Assembly: GCA_016792935.1 (NCBI GenBank) | Contig: JAEUJS010000570.1 | Coordinates: 1 to 64,000, forward strand | Direction of reading: 5' to 3' | DNA: 64,000 nt | Origin: Archangium sp. | GTDB taxonomy: Bacteria > Myxococcota > Myxococcia > Myxococcales > Myxococcaceae | In this document: piece by piece, positions 18,605 through 27,041 of the stretch | Numbering within the stretch: position 1 is the first letter of the stretch | Layout of the letters: the number at the start of each line of letters is the position of its first letter | Program-made: the position numbers and the translations under genes | The notes under the pieces: generated by a model | What the model saw: the letters and a program-made list of their open reading frames with translations, nothing else | The model's database searches: none | Told to the model about the DNA's origin: nothing

Positions 18605-19051
18605 ATGTCCTTCACGGTGAAGCAGCTGCAGCACTTCTCTGACACCCTCGAGCTCGACTTCGACGAAGAGCTGCTCGAGAAGCTCCACGCAGCCGGGGAG
18701 CTCACGACGCCCGTCGAGTTCTTCGAGCTCATCGCTCCGCAACTCAAAGACCACGGCGTGAGCACCGGCCCCCGCATCGTGAGTGGACTCAACAAGCGCA
18801 GGAAGCAGCCGCTCGATCGCGTGCTGATCGCGCTCGGCATCGACGAAGACATCGCCACGGCCCTCAGCGCCGAGGGAGCCGAGCTTGACGACGTGCGCAA
18901 CTTCGCGGTCGATGAGATCGCCAACCGCGCAAAGTTGCCCTCGCCGGCAGCACGCAAGGTGCTCGCACAGCTCGAAGCGCTCGCGCCCGTCTTCGATGGA
19001 CTCGACGGTGAGCTGCAGATCTCCGCGGCGAAAAAGGCGAAGAAGAAGTGA
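18605..19051 (+). CDS. Small helical cytoplasmic protein of unknown function
   Basis: The protein has 148 residues and is almost entirely helical, with acidic first half and a basic tail (AAKKAKKK). No motif was recognised. It starts at ATG 18605. It is followed after 25 bases by a small membrane protein gene and then a zinc-finger membrane protein gene on the same strand, so the three may form an operon. Confidence 0.75.
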   Translation: MSFTVKQLQHFSDTLELDFDEELLEKLHAAGELTTPVEFFELIAPQLKDHGVSTGPRIVSGLNKRRKQPLDRVLIALGIDEDIATALSAEGAELDDVRNFAVDEIANRAKLPSPAARKVLAQLEALAPVFDGLDGELQISAAKKAKKK

Positions 19052-19076
19052 CGAGCTGCGCGGTAGCGTTCGCGCC

Positions 19077-19583
19077 ATGTCCATCGTCATTCCGAAGAAC
19101 GAGCTGAACGAGTTCTCGCTGCCGCGCGTGTGCGTCGCGACCGGCGCGCAGGGTCAGGTCACGTTCGAGAAGGTGCAGTTCCAGTTCATCCCGAAGTGGA
19201 TCGCCATCTTCGCGATGGCGCCGCTGCTGTACCTCATCTTCTTCATGATTCTCCGCAAGTCGGCGTCGGGCACGATGCCGTTCAGCGCCGAGGGCTGGGA
19301 AGCCGTGAAGACCGCGCGCCGCAACGTCATCTTCTCGGTGCTCGGGCTCGTCGGCGCCTGCGTGCTCGGCGGAGTGCTCGCAGGCGCGGTGCGTGACGCC
19401 GGCCCCATTCTGTTTCTCCTGCTCCTGCTCGGCGGAATCATCGGCATCGTCGTGACATCGATGCGCGTCCGCAAAGTGTTCCCGTTCGCGACGTTCATCG
19501 ACGACGCCAACGTGACGCTGACGCTGCCGTCTCCCGAAGCGGAGCGCCTCATCTCGCAGCACCTCTCCGCCGGAAAGAAGTGA
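19077..19583 (+). CDS. Small integral membrane protein
   Basis: The protein has 168 residues. I chose ATG 19077 because the preceding in-frame residues overlap the upstream gene and are Arg/Ser-rich. After a short N-terminal strand region with CVATGAQG, two long hydrophobic segments (about 41-60 and 80-125, the latter long enough for two helices) are separated by a polar loop. The C-terminal 40 residues are soluble. No family was recognised. The stop overlaps the next start by 4 bases (GTGA), which indicates translational coupling with the zinc-finger membrane protein. Confidence 0.8.
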   Translation: MSIVIPKNELNEFSLPRVCVATGAQGQVTFEKVQFQFIPKWIAIFAMAPLLYLIFFMILRKSASGTMPFSAEGWEAVKTARRNVIFSVLGLVGACVLGGVLAGAVRDAGPILFLLLLLGGIIGIVVTSMRVRKVFPFATFIDDANVTLTLPSPEAERLISQHLSAGKK

Positions 19584-19981
19584 CGATCGCTGCTCCAGTC
19601 TCGGGCAAGTGCGCCGCGCATCCCGACGTCGCTGCGGAATGGGCGTGTCAGCGCTGCGGCACGTTCGTGTGCACGCAGTGCGAGCGACGCACGCGGCCGG
19701 AAGCGCCTCCGCTGTGTCCGAAGTGCTGGGACCTGCGGAACAAGACGGTACAGGACACGGTCGCGAAGGAATCGCGTCGCCTGCAAATCGGCGGACTCGT
19801 CATCGGCTTTCTCTCGTTCCTCCATCCGCTGGTGATGGTGGGCAGCTTGATTCTGAACATCCGCGAGCTGCGTCGCGGCACGGGCGGGGACGCTCGGTGG
19901 ATGAACACCGCCGGTCTGGTCTTGACCGGCCTCGCGATGCTCACGTGGGTCATCGTCATCGCGGTGCTCGCGTCTCGCTGA
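19580..19981 (+). CDS. Membrane protein with N-terminal B-box-like zinc finger
   Basis: The protein has 133 residues. It starts at GTG 19580, overlapping the previous stop. Residues 10-52 hold a Cys/His cluster (CAAHP, CQRCGTFVC, CERR, CPKC) that matches the spacing of B-box-type zinc-binding modules. Two membrane helices follow (about 71-92 and 110-131). The paired gene upstream also encodes a small membrane protein, so both may act in one complex. The function is unknown. Confidence 0.8.
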   Translation: MTIAAPVSGKCAAHPDVAAEWACQRCGTFVCTQCERRTRPEAPPLCPKCWDLRNKTVQDTVAKESRRLQIGGLVIGFLSFLHPLVMVGSLILNIRELRRGTGGDARWMNTAGLVLTGLAMLTWVIVIAVLASR

Positions 19982-20124
19982 GCGGAGCGAAAGCACGCTC
20001 GGTTGCTCGATGTGCGACCGTACCTTTCACCGAACGTGCGCCAACCGAACGTGCGCCAACGGGTCGATTCCCAACGGCCGGAGGTCGAGCCCTCGCGCCT
20101 CCGAGCAGACCGGCGGTCGCGCGC
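19982..20124. other. Convergent intergenic spacer with duplicated segments
   Basis: No gene is visible here. The start of this spacer, together with the 3' end of the zinc-finger gene (19958-19992), is repeated with three mismatches upstream of the second Ser/Thr kinase gene (21665-21699). A perfect two-copy 15-base tandem repeat lies at 20029-20058. Confidence 0.6.
20029..20058 (+). repeat. Two perfect copies of a 15-base tandem repeat
   Basis: The unit at 20029-20043 is repeated exactly at 20044-20058 in the spacer between convergent genes. It does not lie in a supported reading frame. Confidence 0.85.
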
Positions 20125-20784
20125 TCAGCGGCGGCGAGCGGTGATGGCGGCCTGGAGCGCCGCGATGGTCTTCGGCACTCCCAGCGTGTTGACGCGGTTG
20201 ACGAAGGAGGGCGGCACGTCGCCGCCGGGGGCCGACAGCAGGCGGTAGGTGAGGAAGGTCTTCTGACCGTCTGCGCGGGGCTCGAGCCGCCACTCGCCTT
20301 CGTTGACGCGCAGCCGCACCACGTCGTCGTCCTTCGGGCGCTCGCCGTCGCGGGCCTCGGGCGCGGCGACCCACGAGAGCACCCACGCGGCGTCGGTGCG
20401 CGCCTCGGTCAGCTCAATGAGCGTGTCGCGTGTCGCGATGATGGGCAGCACGTAGCGCAGGTAGACCAGCGCGTGACCTGCCTCGTCGCGCGACAGCACC
20501 TCCGCCGCGTCGGTCGAGGGCATCGTCTTCACCCAGCCCGGGTAGTCCGTCAACACCGCCCACACCTCGGCCGGCGTGGCGTCGAGCAGCACGGTGGCCT
20601 TGAGCTCGTTGACCGCGCTGCCTACCCGCGCGCGGGTGTACCAGTGCACGCCGTTGGCGCTCCCCGCGGCTTCCCAGCGGGGCTCGGCGGTCACCACCAG
20701 GCTCAGGATCAGGGGCAGCACGAGGGTAGAGATGCGCCGGCCCACCAGGAGGATTCCGAGAATCCCCGGGCCGGTCTCGCGCAC
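20125..20784 (-). CDS. Exported START/SRPBCC-domain protein
   Basis: The protein has 219 residues. An N-terminal hydrophobic stretch (about 7-32) resembles a signal sequence or anchor. Residues 35-215 follow the SRPBCC helix-grip pattern, with DATPAEVWAVLTDYPGWVKTMP near the start of the pocket and a long C-terminal helix after PPSFVNRV. Such domains bind hydrophobic ligands. The assigned start, GTG 20784, is only 9 bases from the divergent ATG at 20794, so promoter elements must lie inside one of the genes or the true start is further in. Confidence 0.8.
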   Translation of the reverse strand: MRETGPGILGILLVGRRISTLVLPLILSLVVTAEPRWEAAGSANGVHWYTRARVGSAVNELKATVLLDATPAEVWAVLTDYPGWVKTMPSTDAAEVLSRDEAGHALVYLRYVLPIIATRDTLIELTEARTDAAWVLSWVAAPEARDGERPKDDDVVRLRVNEGEWRLEPRADGQKTFLTYRLLSAPGGDVPPSFVNRVNTLGVPKTIAALQAAITARRR

Positions 20785-20793
20785 CTATAGGGC

Positions 20794-21633
20794 ATGAAAC
20801 GCGCATGGCCCAGAGAGGTGGTGGTCGCCGCGGTGAGCGCCATCGTCGGCGTCGGCTCGGTGGTGGCGCTCGGCGCGCTGGGCTGGCCGGGCACGCCCTT
20901 CGACTGCTCGGCGAACCCCTGCTACTGCGAGCTGCCGCGTGCGGGGCTGGTGCGCCAGCTCGGCAACACCTGGAGCAACCTCGCGGCCGTCGTCGCGGGC
21001 CTGAGCGTCGCGGTGCACGCCGCACGCACCCGCCGCGTTCGGGCGACTTCACACCCGGCGCTGGACCTCTTCGGCACGGTCGCGCCGCCGGCGCTGGTGT
21101 TCCAGGGCGTCGGGTCGATGTACTTCCACGGCGGGCTGACCATCTGGGGCTCGGCTCTCGACGCGATGAGCATGTTCGCCATCGCGGGCCTGCTGGGAGT
21201 GATGCAGGCGCACCGCCTCGGCTGGCTGCCGGTCTCTCGCCTCGTGCACGCGTGGGGCGCGGTGGTGACGGCGGGCCTGCTGGTCGGCTTCGTCAGCCCG
21301 GCGCTCGTGGCTGGCGCGGTGTTCGCCTTGTTCCTCGGCATCCTCGCCACGGAGGTGCTGGCGACCAGGCGCGGCCTCTCGCCGAGCTCGTCGTTGTTCC
21401 GCGTCGGTCTTGCCGCGCACGTCAGCGCCGTCGGTGTGTGGTTCTTCTCGGCAGGGGAAGGGCTCCCGCTGTGCGCCCCGCACTCCGTCTGGCAGGGCCA
21501 CGCGCTCTGGCACGCGCTCACCGCGCTCTCCGTCAGCCTCAGCGTGCTGCACGTGATGCGGAACCTCGGCCGCGCCGCTCCTGCCGACGGCGCCGCGCTC
21601 GTCGCCGCAACTGCTGCACCGGTCGTGGATTGA
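20794..21633 (+). CDS. CREST/alkaline-ceramidase-type membrane hydrolase
   Basis: The protein has 279 residues and about seven hydrophobic segments. It keeps the CREST superfamily signature: Glu and NTWSNLA after the first helix, SMYFH (SxxxH) with GxGS before it, LDAMSM with the conserved Asp, and HALWH (HxxxH) in the last helix. These residues bind a catalytic zinc in ceramidases and adiponectin-receptor-type hydrolases. A lipid amide hydrolase in the membrane is the expected role; the substrate is unknown. It is divergent from the SRPBCC gene, whose lipid-binding fold suggests a functional pair. Confidence 0.85.
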   Translation: MKRAWPREVVVAAVSAIVGVGSVVALGALGWPGTPFDCSANPCYCELPRAGLVRQLGNTWSNLAAVVAGLSVAVHAARTRRVRATSHPALDLFGTVAPPALVFQGVGSMYFHGGLTIWGSALDAMSMFAIAGLLGVMQAHRLGWLPVSRLVHAWGAVVTAGLLVGFVSPALVAGAVFALFLGILATEVLATRRGLSPSSSLFRVGLAAHVSAVGVWFFSAGEGLPLCAPHSVWQGHALWHALTALSVSLSVLHVMRNLGRAAPADGAALVAATAAPVVD

Positions 21634-21664
21634 CCGAGCGCAACGTCGCGTGCCACGCGTCGGC

Positions 21665-21699
21665 ATCGCCGTGCTCGCGTCTCGCTGAGCGAAGTGAAA
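21665..21699 (+). repeat. Near-copy of the 3' end of the zinc-finger membrane protein gene
   Basis: This 35-base stretch upstream of the second Ser/Thr kinase matches 19958-19992 with three mismatches by my alignment. The shared part covers the last codons and stop of the gene ending at 19981, so this copy is noncoding here. It includes the short palindrome TCGCTGAGCGA. Confidence 0.65.
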
Positions 21700-21712
21700 A
21701 AACACGGTCGCG

Positions 21713-23344
21713 ATGTCGGGCCCTCCGTCACAGACGTTCGTTGCACCCTCGGCGGCGCTGCTCCCTGGCGCGCTGGTGCTCGGAGATCGCTTCCGCATCG
21801 TGCGCCTGCTCGGCCGCGGCGGCATGGGCTTCGTCTATCTCGCCGAACAGGTCTCGCTCGGTCGCCAGGTCGCGCTGAAGGTGTTGCGGAATGACCTGAC
21901 GCTCGCCCCGGGGTTCGCGGAGCGGTTCCGGCGCGAGGCGCTGTTGCTCAGCTCCATCGAGCACGCCGCGGTGGTGCGCGTCATCGACTACGGCACCGAG
22001 CTCGACGCTCCGGTGTTGGTGATGGAGTACGTCGAGGGGGAGACGCTCGAATCGATTCTCGAGCGCGAGGCGCCGCTGTCGGTCGAGCGCTGTGAGCGAT
22101 TGCTGATGCAGCTCGCGCAGGGCCTCGCGGCGATTCACGCCAAGGGCATCGTGCATCGCGACATGAAGCCGGAGAACGTCATCGTCACCAAGACGGTCGA
22201 TGGCTTCGAGCAGGCGCGGTTGCTCGACTTCGGCATCGCGCGGTTGGTGCAAGACGAAGAGAGCGCGAAGGGCTCGGTCACGCAGGCGGGCATCGTGCTC
22301 GGCACGCCGGAGTACGTGTCGCCCGAGCAGGGCATGGGTCAGCAGATCGACGCGCGCTCTGACTTGTACTCGCTGGCGACGATTCTCTACCGCGCGCTCG
22401 TCGGGAAGCATCCGTTCCCAGGTCCGAGTCCGCGCGAGTTCATCTCGCAGCACATTCATCAGATGCCGCCGTCGTTGTTGGACGCTGCTCCTCATCTCGC
22501 GACGTTCCCGACGTTGGTCGGCGCGGTGACGGCGTGCCTCGAGAAAGATCCGGCGAAGCGTCCGCAGACTGCCGCGGCGTTGTTTCAGATGGCGACTTCG
22601 CAGCCGTTGACGCTGTCGGCGCCGCTGCCTCCTCCACCGTCGAGCGCGTTGCGTGGCACCGGCCCGATGATCAGCTGGAAGGCCGCGCTCATCGCAGGCG
22701 CGGTGGTGTTGGCGCTGATCAGCGTCGCGGTCTTCGTCGTGTGGAATGATCCAGTGCGTCGCGCGCGTCGGTTGGTCGAAGTGAATCGCGGCAGTGAAGC
22801 GCTGCAGATCATCGAAGACCTCGGAGCGACCGCGCAGAGCAACTGGACGGTGCAGCAGTTGAAGGCGACGGCGTTGCACCAGGTCGGGCGGCACGACGAA
22901 GAGCTGAAGGTGATGGGCGGCGCTCCACAAGGCGCGACGTTCGAGGAGCTGTCGCTCGAAGCGCTCGCCGACGACTTCGGTCATCAGGAGACGCCGAAGC
23001 TGCGCAAGCTACTCGCGGGCTTTCCGAAGGCGAACGTGTTGCCGACGTTCCAGGCGCTGGCGACCAAAGATGAGACCGACTGGTGGGCGAAGTGGGGCGC
23101 GCTGCGCTTCGTCGACCTCGAGTACGCGGGGCAGGGTCTGCCGCTGATGGAGCTGTATCTCTTCGCGCTGACCAATCGCGATTGTGGTGTGCGGAGGACG
23201 GCGGCGACGCGTCTCGTCGATTTTCGCTCGCAAGATGCGATGCCGGCGCTCGAGAAGCTGAAGGCGCTGCCGAAGAAGAAGGGCGAGCCGGATTGTGGGC
23301 AGGCCGCGGCTGATGCGGCGCTCAAGCAGCTCGCGAAGGAATAA
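21713..23344 (+). CDS. Transmembrane Ser/Thr protein kinase
   Basis: This Hanks-type kinase has 543 residues. The kinase domain (about 27-290) has GRGGMGFV, VALKVL, HRDMKPEN near 146, DFGIA near 172 and SPEQ in the activation segment. A membrane helix (about 319-344) is followed by about 200 residues outside, with short helical repeats resembling TPR/HEAT units. The start is ATG 21713. No phosphatase or FHA gene is adjacent. The spacer before it holds the duplicated 35-base segment. Confidence 0.93.
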   Translation: MSGPPSQTFVAPSAALLPGALVLGDRFRIVRLLGRGGMGFVYLAEQVSLGRQVALKVLRNDLTLAPGFAERFRREALLLSSIEHAAVVRVIDYGTELDAPVLVMEYVEGETLESILEREAPLSVERCERLLMQLAQGLAAIHAKGIVHRDMKPENVIVTKTVDGFEQARLLDFGIARLVQDEESAKGSVTQAGIVLGTPEYVSPEQGMGQQIDARSDLYSLATILYRALVGKHPFPGPSPREFISQHIHQMPPSLLDAAPHLATFPTLVGAVTACLEKDPAKRPQTAAALFQMATSQPLTLSAPLPPPPSSALRGTGPMISWKAALIAGAVVLALISVAVFVVWNDPVRRARRLVEVNRGSEALQIIEDLGATAQSNWTVQQLKATALHQVGRHDEELKVMGGAPQGATFEELSLEALADDFGHQETPKLRKLLAGFPKANVLPTFQALATKDETDWWAKWGALRFVDLEYAGQGLPLMELYLFALTNRDCGVRRTAATRLVDFRSQDAMPALEKLKALPKKKGEPDCGQAAADAALKQLAKE

Positions 23345-23704
23345 TGGTCTGCGGCGCCTCGAGCGCTCAGCCGTGACGTCGCGCTGCATTTCCTGAGGGT
23401 CGAAGTGGTGGCTGTGGGGCTCGCTCACTGCCGAGAGGCGAGACAGCCCCTCGTTTCGAGCGAGAAGTGAGCTCGATTGACCAATCTTCGAGAAAGAGGA
23501 TCGACCACTGCGTGAAATTGGTCGTCAGGACGGCCAAATTCAGACAATGGTCGACGCTTCGTCAAATGAGGTCAATTTGCTCGAAGAAGAGAGGCTCGCT
23601 CGCCGTTCGGCAGGGCCCAAACCATACACCAGCACCACCCAATGCTGTTGATGGTTCGAGACAATCTCAGCAGGGCCGCAACGACCAAATTCAGACACTC
23701 GTCA
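23345..23704. other. 360-base convergent intergenic region with repeats, no gene
   Basis: This is the longest gene-free stretch in the window and it separates two convergent kinase genes. It is less GC-rich than its flanks. A 13-base direct repeat occurs at 23534-23546 and 23685-23697. An imperfect inverted repeat with 11 of 13 pairs lies at 23514-23526 and 23529-23541. Related ATTGGTC/GACCAAT words recur at 23477-23485 and 23518-23523. I see no reading frame with coding character and no T-rich terminator. Confidence 0.65.
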
Positions 23705-26611
23705 TCATTTCGTCTTCTCGATGCGCTCGACGAGCGCCTGGTCACCTTCAGCGAGCGCTTCTTCTTTCGCCTCTTGCAGCAACGCCGCCGCACGCTGTGG
23801 ATTCTCGGCGGTCTTGAGCAACGCGGCCGCCAACACGCGCCGCGCTTCCGCACGCAGCTTCCGGTCGGGCTTGCCCTTCTCGATCGCAATCAACGCACGC
23901 TCAGCCCGAGGCGCCGCTTCGATGCCCCTTCCCAACGCGAGATGCGCCTGCGCCGAACGCAGCAACGTCTCGCCCGTCTTCGGAGAGTCCGCGCCACCGA
24001 GCGTCGCCTTCATCGCGAGGTACCGCTCGCTCAGCTCGACCGCTTCCTGCCAATTCCCGAGCGCGAACGCGGTCTCACCGAGCACCTCGGCGAACGCCGC
24101 GACCTCGGGATGCAGCTTGCCCAACTTCCGTTCCTGCTCGGTGAGCGTGGTCTTCCCCTCGCTCCACGCTTCCTTCAAGCGACCGAGCCGCGTCAGCGCA
24201 TGCACGCGCGCGCGCCCGTATTCGATCCACGACGCCGGCGTTTGATCGACGTCGATCTGCGCACGCAGCGCATCGGCGAGCGCCAGACCTTCCGCCGGCT
24301 GACCGACGAGAATCAGCATCGACGCCAACGACGTCTCCGCCGCGAGCCGACGTGACACCAACACGCCCGACAGCTGCACCGACATGCGCTCGCACCGCAC
24401 CGCTTCGACGTAGTCACGCTGTTCCGCCGCCAGCCCCGCGAGGTCGTTCCACGTGTCCGCGAGCGTCGGATGATCAGGACCCAGCAACTGCTCACGCAAC
24501 ACGCGCGACGCCTCGATTTCCTTGCGCGCCGCCGCGAGCTCGCCCTGCTCCGTCAGCACCCAGCCCGCACTGCTCCGCAGCCGCGCCACGTCGAGTGACT
24601 GCTCACCCTGCGCCTTCACGTAGAGCTGCAGCGCCTGCCGATAGGCCTGCAACGACTTCGCGCGATTTCCGTCCTGCCACTCCGCGTCGCCGAGCCCCTC
24701 TTCGATGTGCGCCTCGATGAGCACGTCTCCACCGATGCGCTGCACGATGCCCGACGCCAGGGCCGCCCACGTGCGCGCTTCATCGGGACGCCCCAGTCTC
24801 CAACCGACGACCGACACCATCTGCGACACCACGCGCGCGGCCGTCGCGTCGTCTCCTGCGATCTCCGCGGCGCGCACGGCGAGCTCGTACTGCTTGCGCG
24901 CATCGACGAACTTCCGCTCGAGCACCAGCAACGCGGCGAGGCTCTCGCGCGCATCGGCCTCGAGCGCCACCAACTTCAAATCCATGGTGCGCGCCGCGGC
25001 GGAGTTCAGCTCAGCGTGCGCTCCTTCGATGCGACCGGCGGCCACCAGCGCGCGACCGCGCGAGATCTGCTCCGCGAGGCCCTGCGCTTCCTTCGCCAGT
25101 TCCGGAGGCGGCGCGCGACGGTCTTCCAGCTGCTTCACGTTCGAGCACGAGGCGATGGACGACAACTTCGCCGCCGCCGTACCAGAGCCAGAGACCAACG
25201 ATTGATCAGCCTGCGCGAACTGATCAGCGAGCGTCGACAACTCGGTGAGCCGACGGTCGAGACACTCGAAGCGCAGGAGCAACTGCCGCTCGGTCTGCTC
25301 TCCTCGCACCTTCGTCGCCAGACACGCTTCGGTGCGCGCCTCGGTCCAATCGCGCGCCCACACGTCGAGCGCGTCCTTCGTCAGCGCCCAGCTCGCCTTC
25401 GCGTACGGAACCTTCGTCGCGAGGAACGCCGCTTCGGAACGCTGCTTCACCGCGTCGTTCCACACCGCCGCCACCAGCGCGTCGTTGCCCTGACAGGTGC
25501 GCGAGCGGTTGCTCACGTTCCACCAACCGAACGCGCCGAAGGCGCACACCAGCGCGAGCCCCGCGGCGCCGAGCCACATCGCGCGACGACGACGCAGGGT
25601 TGGATCATCCGACAACGCAGCGAGCAACACGCTCAACGAGCGATGCCGCTTCGAAGGCTCGACCGAGAGTCCCTTCACCAGAATGGAGTGAACCCACGCC
25701 GGCACCTCGCTGCCCTTCGGAGCCGGCGGCACGATGCCCGCGCGCGTCGAGGCCGCGAGCTCGGACAGACTCTTCCCGGGGAATGGACGCGCGCCGTACA
25801 GCGCCTCGTAGAGCGAGACGCAGAACGAGAATTGATCCGTCGCTTCACTCGTGTCGGCGCCGTCGTATTGCTCGGGCGCCATGTAGCCAGGGCTGCCCAT
25901 CATCGCTCCGGCCTGCGTGAGCGGCTGCTCGAGCGAGATGGGCCCCGAGCTCGTCGACACGTCCGAGACCGAGTCGAGCTCACCCGACGACGTCGAGCTG
26001 CTGCTCTTCGTGGCGCGCGCGAGACCAAAGTCCGTCACGCGCGGGCGGAGGTCGTCCCCGAGCAGCACGTTGGCCGGCTTGAAGTCGCGGTGGATGAGCC
26101 CCTTCGCGTGCGCCGCTTGCAGTCCACGCCCCGCCTCGATGAAGACGCGCAGCACTTCGGTCCACGCGCGCGGCTTCAGCTTGAGCCACAGGTCGAGCGT
26201 GCCGCCCTTCACCAATTCCATCGCGATGAAGATGCCGCGCCCGAACGGACCCGAGTCGTAGACCGGCACCACGTTGGGGTGTGCGACCTGCGCCATCGCC
26301 TGTGCTTCACGCAACAAGCGCGCTTGCCCCGAGGTGGATGCTTTGCCGCTCGCGACCGACGCGCGCAGCACCTTGATGGCCACGACGCGTTCGAGCTGTG
26401 GGTCGCGCGCGGTGTAGACGACGCCCATGCCGCCCTGCCCGAGCCGCTCGAGCACGACGTAGCGACCGATGCTCGCTCCAGCGCTCAGCGAGTCGGCGTC
26501 GAACTTTCCAGACTCACCGCGAACGAACGTTTGCCCGAGCTCACTGAGCGGCGCCTCGAGCGTCGCCGCGCAGATGGAACAGTGCTCCGCGTTGGTGTGC
26601 GCGCACGCCAC
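23705..26611 (-). CDS. Transmembrane Ser/Thr protein kinase with TPR domain
   Basis: The protein has 968 residues. A short N-terminal Cys/His cluster (CAHTNAEHCSIC) could bind zinc. The kinase domain (about 48-325) has GQGGMGVV, VAIKVL, HRDFKPAN, DFGLA and APEQ; between DFG and APE there is a Ser/Thr/Asp-rich insertion of about 35 residues. One membrane helix follows (about 340-362). About 600 C-terminal residues form repeated helical pairs typical of TPR arrays. The start is GTG 26611, 9 bases after the stop of a small cytoplasmic protein gene, so the two are probably one operon. Confidence 0.92.
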   Translation of the reverse strand: MACAHTNAEHCSICAATLEAPLSELGQTFVRGESGKFDADSLSAGASIGRYVVLERLGQGGMGVVYTARDPQLERVVAIKVLRASVASGKASTSGQARLLREAQAMAQVAHPNVVPVYDSGPFGRGIFIAMELVKGGTLDLWLKLKPRAWTEVLRVFIEAGRGLQAAHAKGLIHRDFKPANVLLGDDLRPRVTDFGLARATKSSSSTSSGELDSVSDVSTSSGPISLEQPLTQAGAMMGSPGYMAPEQYDGADTSEATDQFSFCVSLYEALYGARPFPGKSLSELAASTRAGIVPPAPKGSEVPAWVHSILVKGLSVEPSKRHRSLSVLLAALSDDPTLRRRRAMWLGAAGLALVCAFGAFGWWNVSNRSRTCQGNDALVAAVWNDAVKQRSEAAFLATKVPYAKASWALTKDALDVWARDWTEARTEACLATKVRGEQTERQLLLRFECLDRRLTELSTLADQFAQADQSLVSGSGTAAAKLSSIASCSNVKQLEDRRAPPPELAKEAQGLAEQISRGRALVAAGRIEGAHAELNSAAARTMDLKLVALEADARESLAALLVLERKFVDARKQYELAVRAAEIAGDDATAARVVSQMVSVVGWRLGRPDEARTWAALASGIVQRIGGDVLIEAHIEEGLGDAEWQDGNRAKSLQAYRQALQLYVKAQGEQSLDVARLRSSAGWVLTEQGELAAARKEIEASRVLREQLLGPDHPTLADTWNDLAGLAAEQRDYVEAVRCERMSVQLSGVLVSRRLAAETSLASMLILVGQPAEGLALADALRAQIDVDQTPASWIEYGRARVHALTRLGRLKEAWSEGKTTLTEQERKLGKLHPEVAAFAEVLGETAFALGNWQEAVELSERYLAMKATLGGADSPKTGETLLRSAQAHLALGRGIEAAPRAERALIAIEKGKPDRKLRAEARRVLAAALLKTAENPQRAAALLQEAKEEALAEGDQALVERIEKTK

Positions 26612-26620
26612 CTTCGGCTT

Positions 26621-27001
26621 TCAGTGCTTCAAGACCTGGTGGCCCGCTGCGCCTTCCATGCCGTGCGTGAGGAGGAAGCTGAAGAGCGGAAAGTTCTCGC
26701 CCTTCGCTCCACCGATGAGCTCGAAGTTCCACGCTTGCGAGCCGGGCTGCTCGAGGTCAGGGCTGGCCTGCACGAACAACACGTCGGCGCGCTCGATGAC
26801 GACCTCTCCCACGAGCGACTTGCCGACGATGGCCTGCACCACCGCGCGCTCGTCTTCGTCGAAGAAGTCCCAGTGCACGAGCTCGTTGTCCATGATGACC
26901 ACGTCGTTGCTCCCGACGCGCAGCACACAATTGCGGTGGTCGTTGAGCCATCGCCAGAAGGTGTCGAAGGTGAGCGGAGCGGCCGTCGTGCTGGTCGTCA
27001 T
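26621..27001 (-). CDS. Small cytoplasmic protein of unknown function
   Basis: The protein has 126 residues. I chose ATG 27001 because TAAGGA lies 8-10 bases upstream on the minus strand; the longer frame starts without such a site. The sequence is acidic and mixed alpha/beta (WRWLNDHRNCVLRVG, VHWDFFDEDERAVVQAIVG). No family was recognised. It is the first gene of a probable operon with the 968-residue kinase, so it may be a regulator or substrate of that kinase; this is inference. Confidence 0.75.
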   Translation of the reverse strand: MTTSTTAAPLTFDTFWRWLNDHRNCVLRVGSNDVVIMDNELVHWDFFDEDERAVVQAIVGKSLVGEVVIERADVLFVQASPDLEQPGSQAWNFELIGGAKGENFPLFSFLLTHGMEGAAGHQVLKH

Positions 27002-27009
27002 GAGGTGTT

Positions 27010-27032
27010 CCTTACTACTCCCGTGAGTAAGG
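27010..27032. promoter_or_regulatory. Inverted repeat formed by two divergent ribosome binding sites
   Basis: The 7-base arms at 27010-27016 and 27026-27032 are perfect inverted copies. Read outward, each arm is AGTAAGG, placed 8 bases before the minus-strand ATG 27001 and 9 bases before the plus-strand GTG 27042. The two genes therefore have only 40 bases between starts. The repeat can serve as two Shine-Dalgarno sites and, in addition, might be an operator. Confidence 0.6.
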
Positions 27033-27041
27033 TTCGCCACC

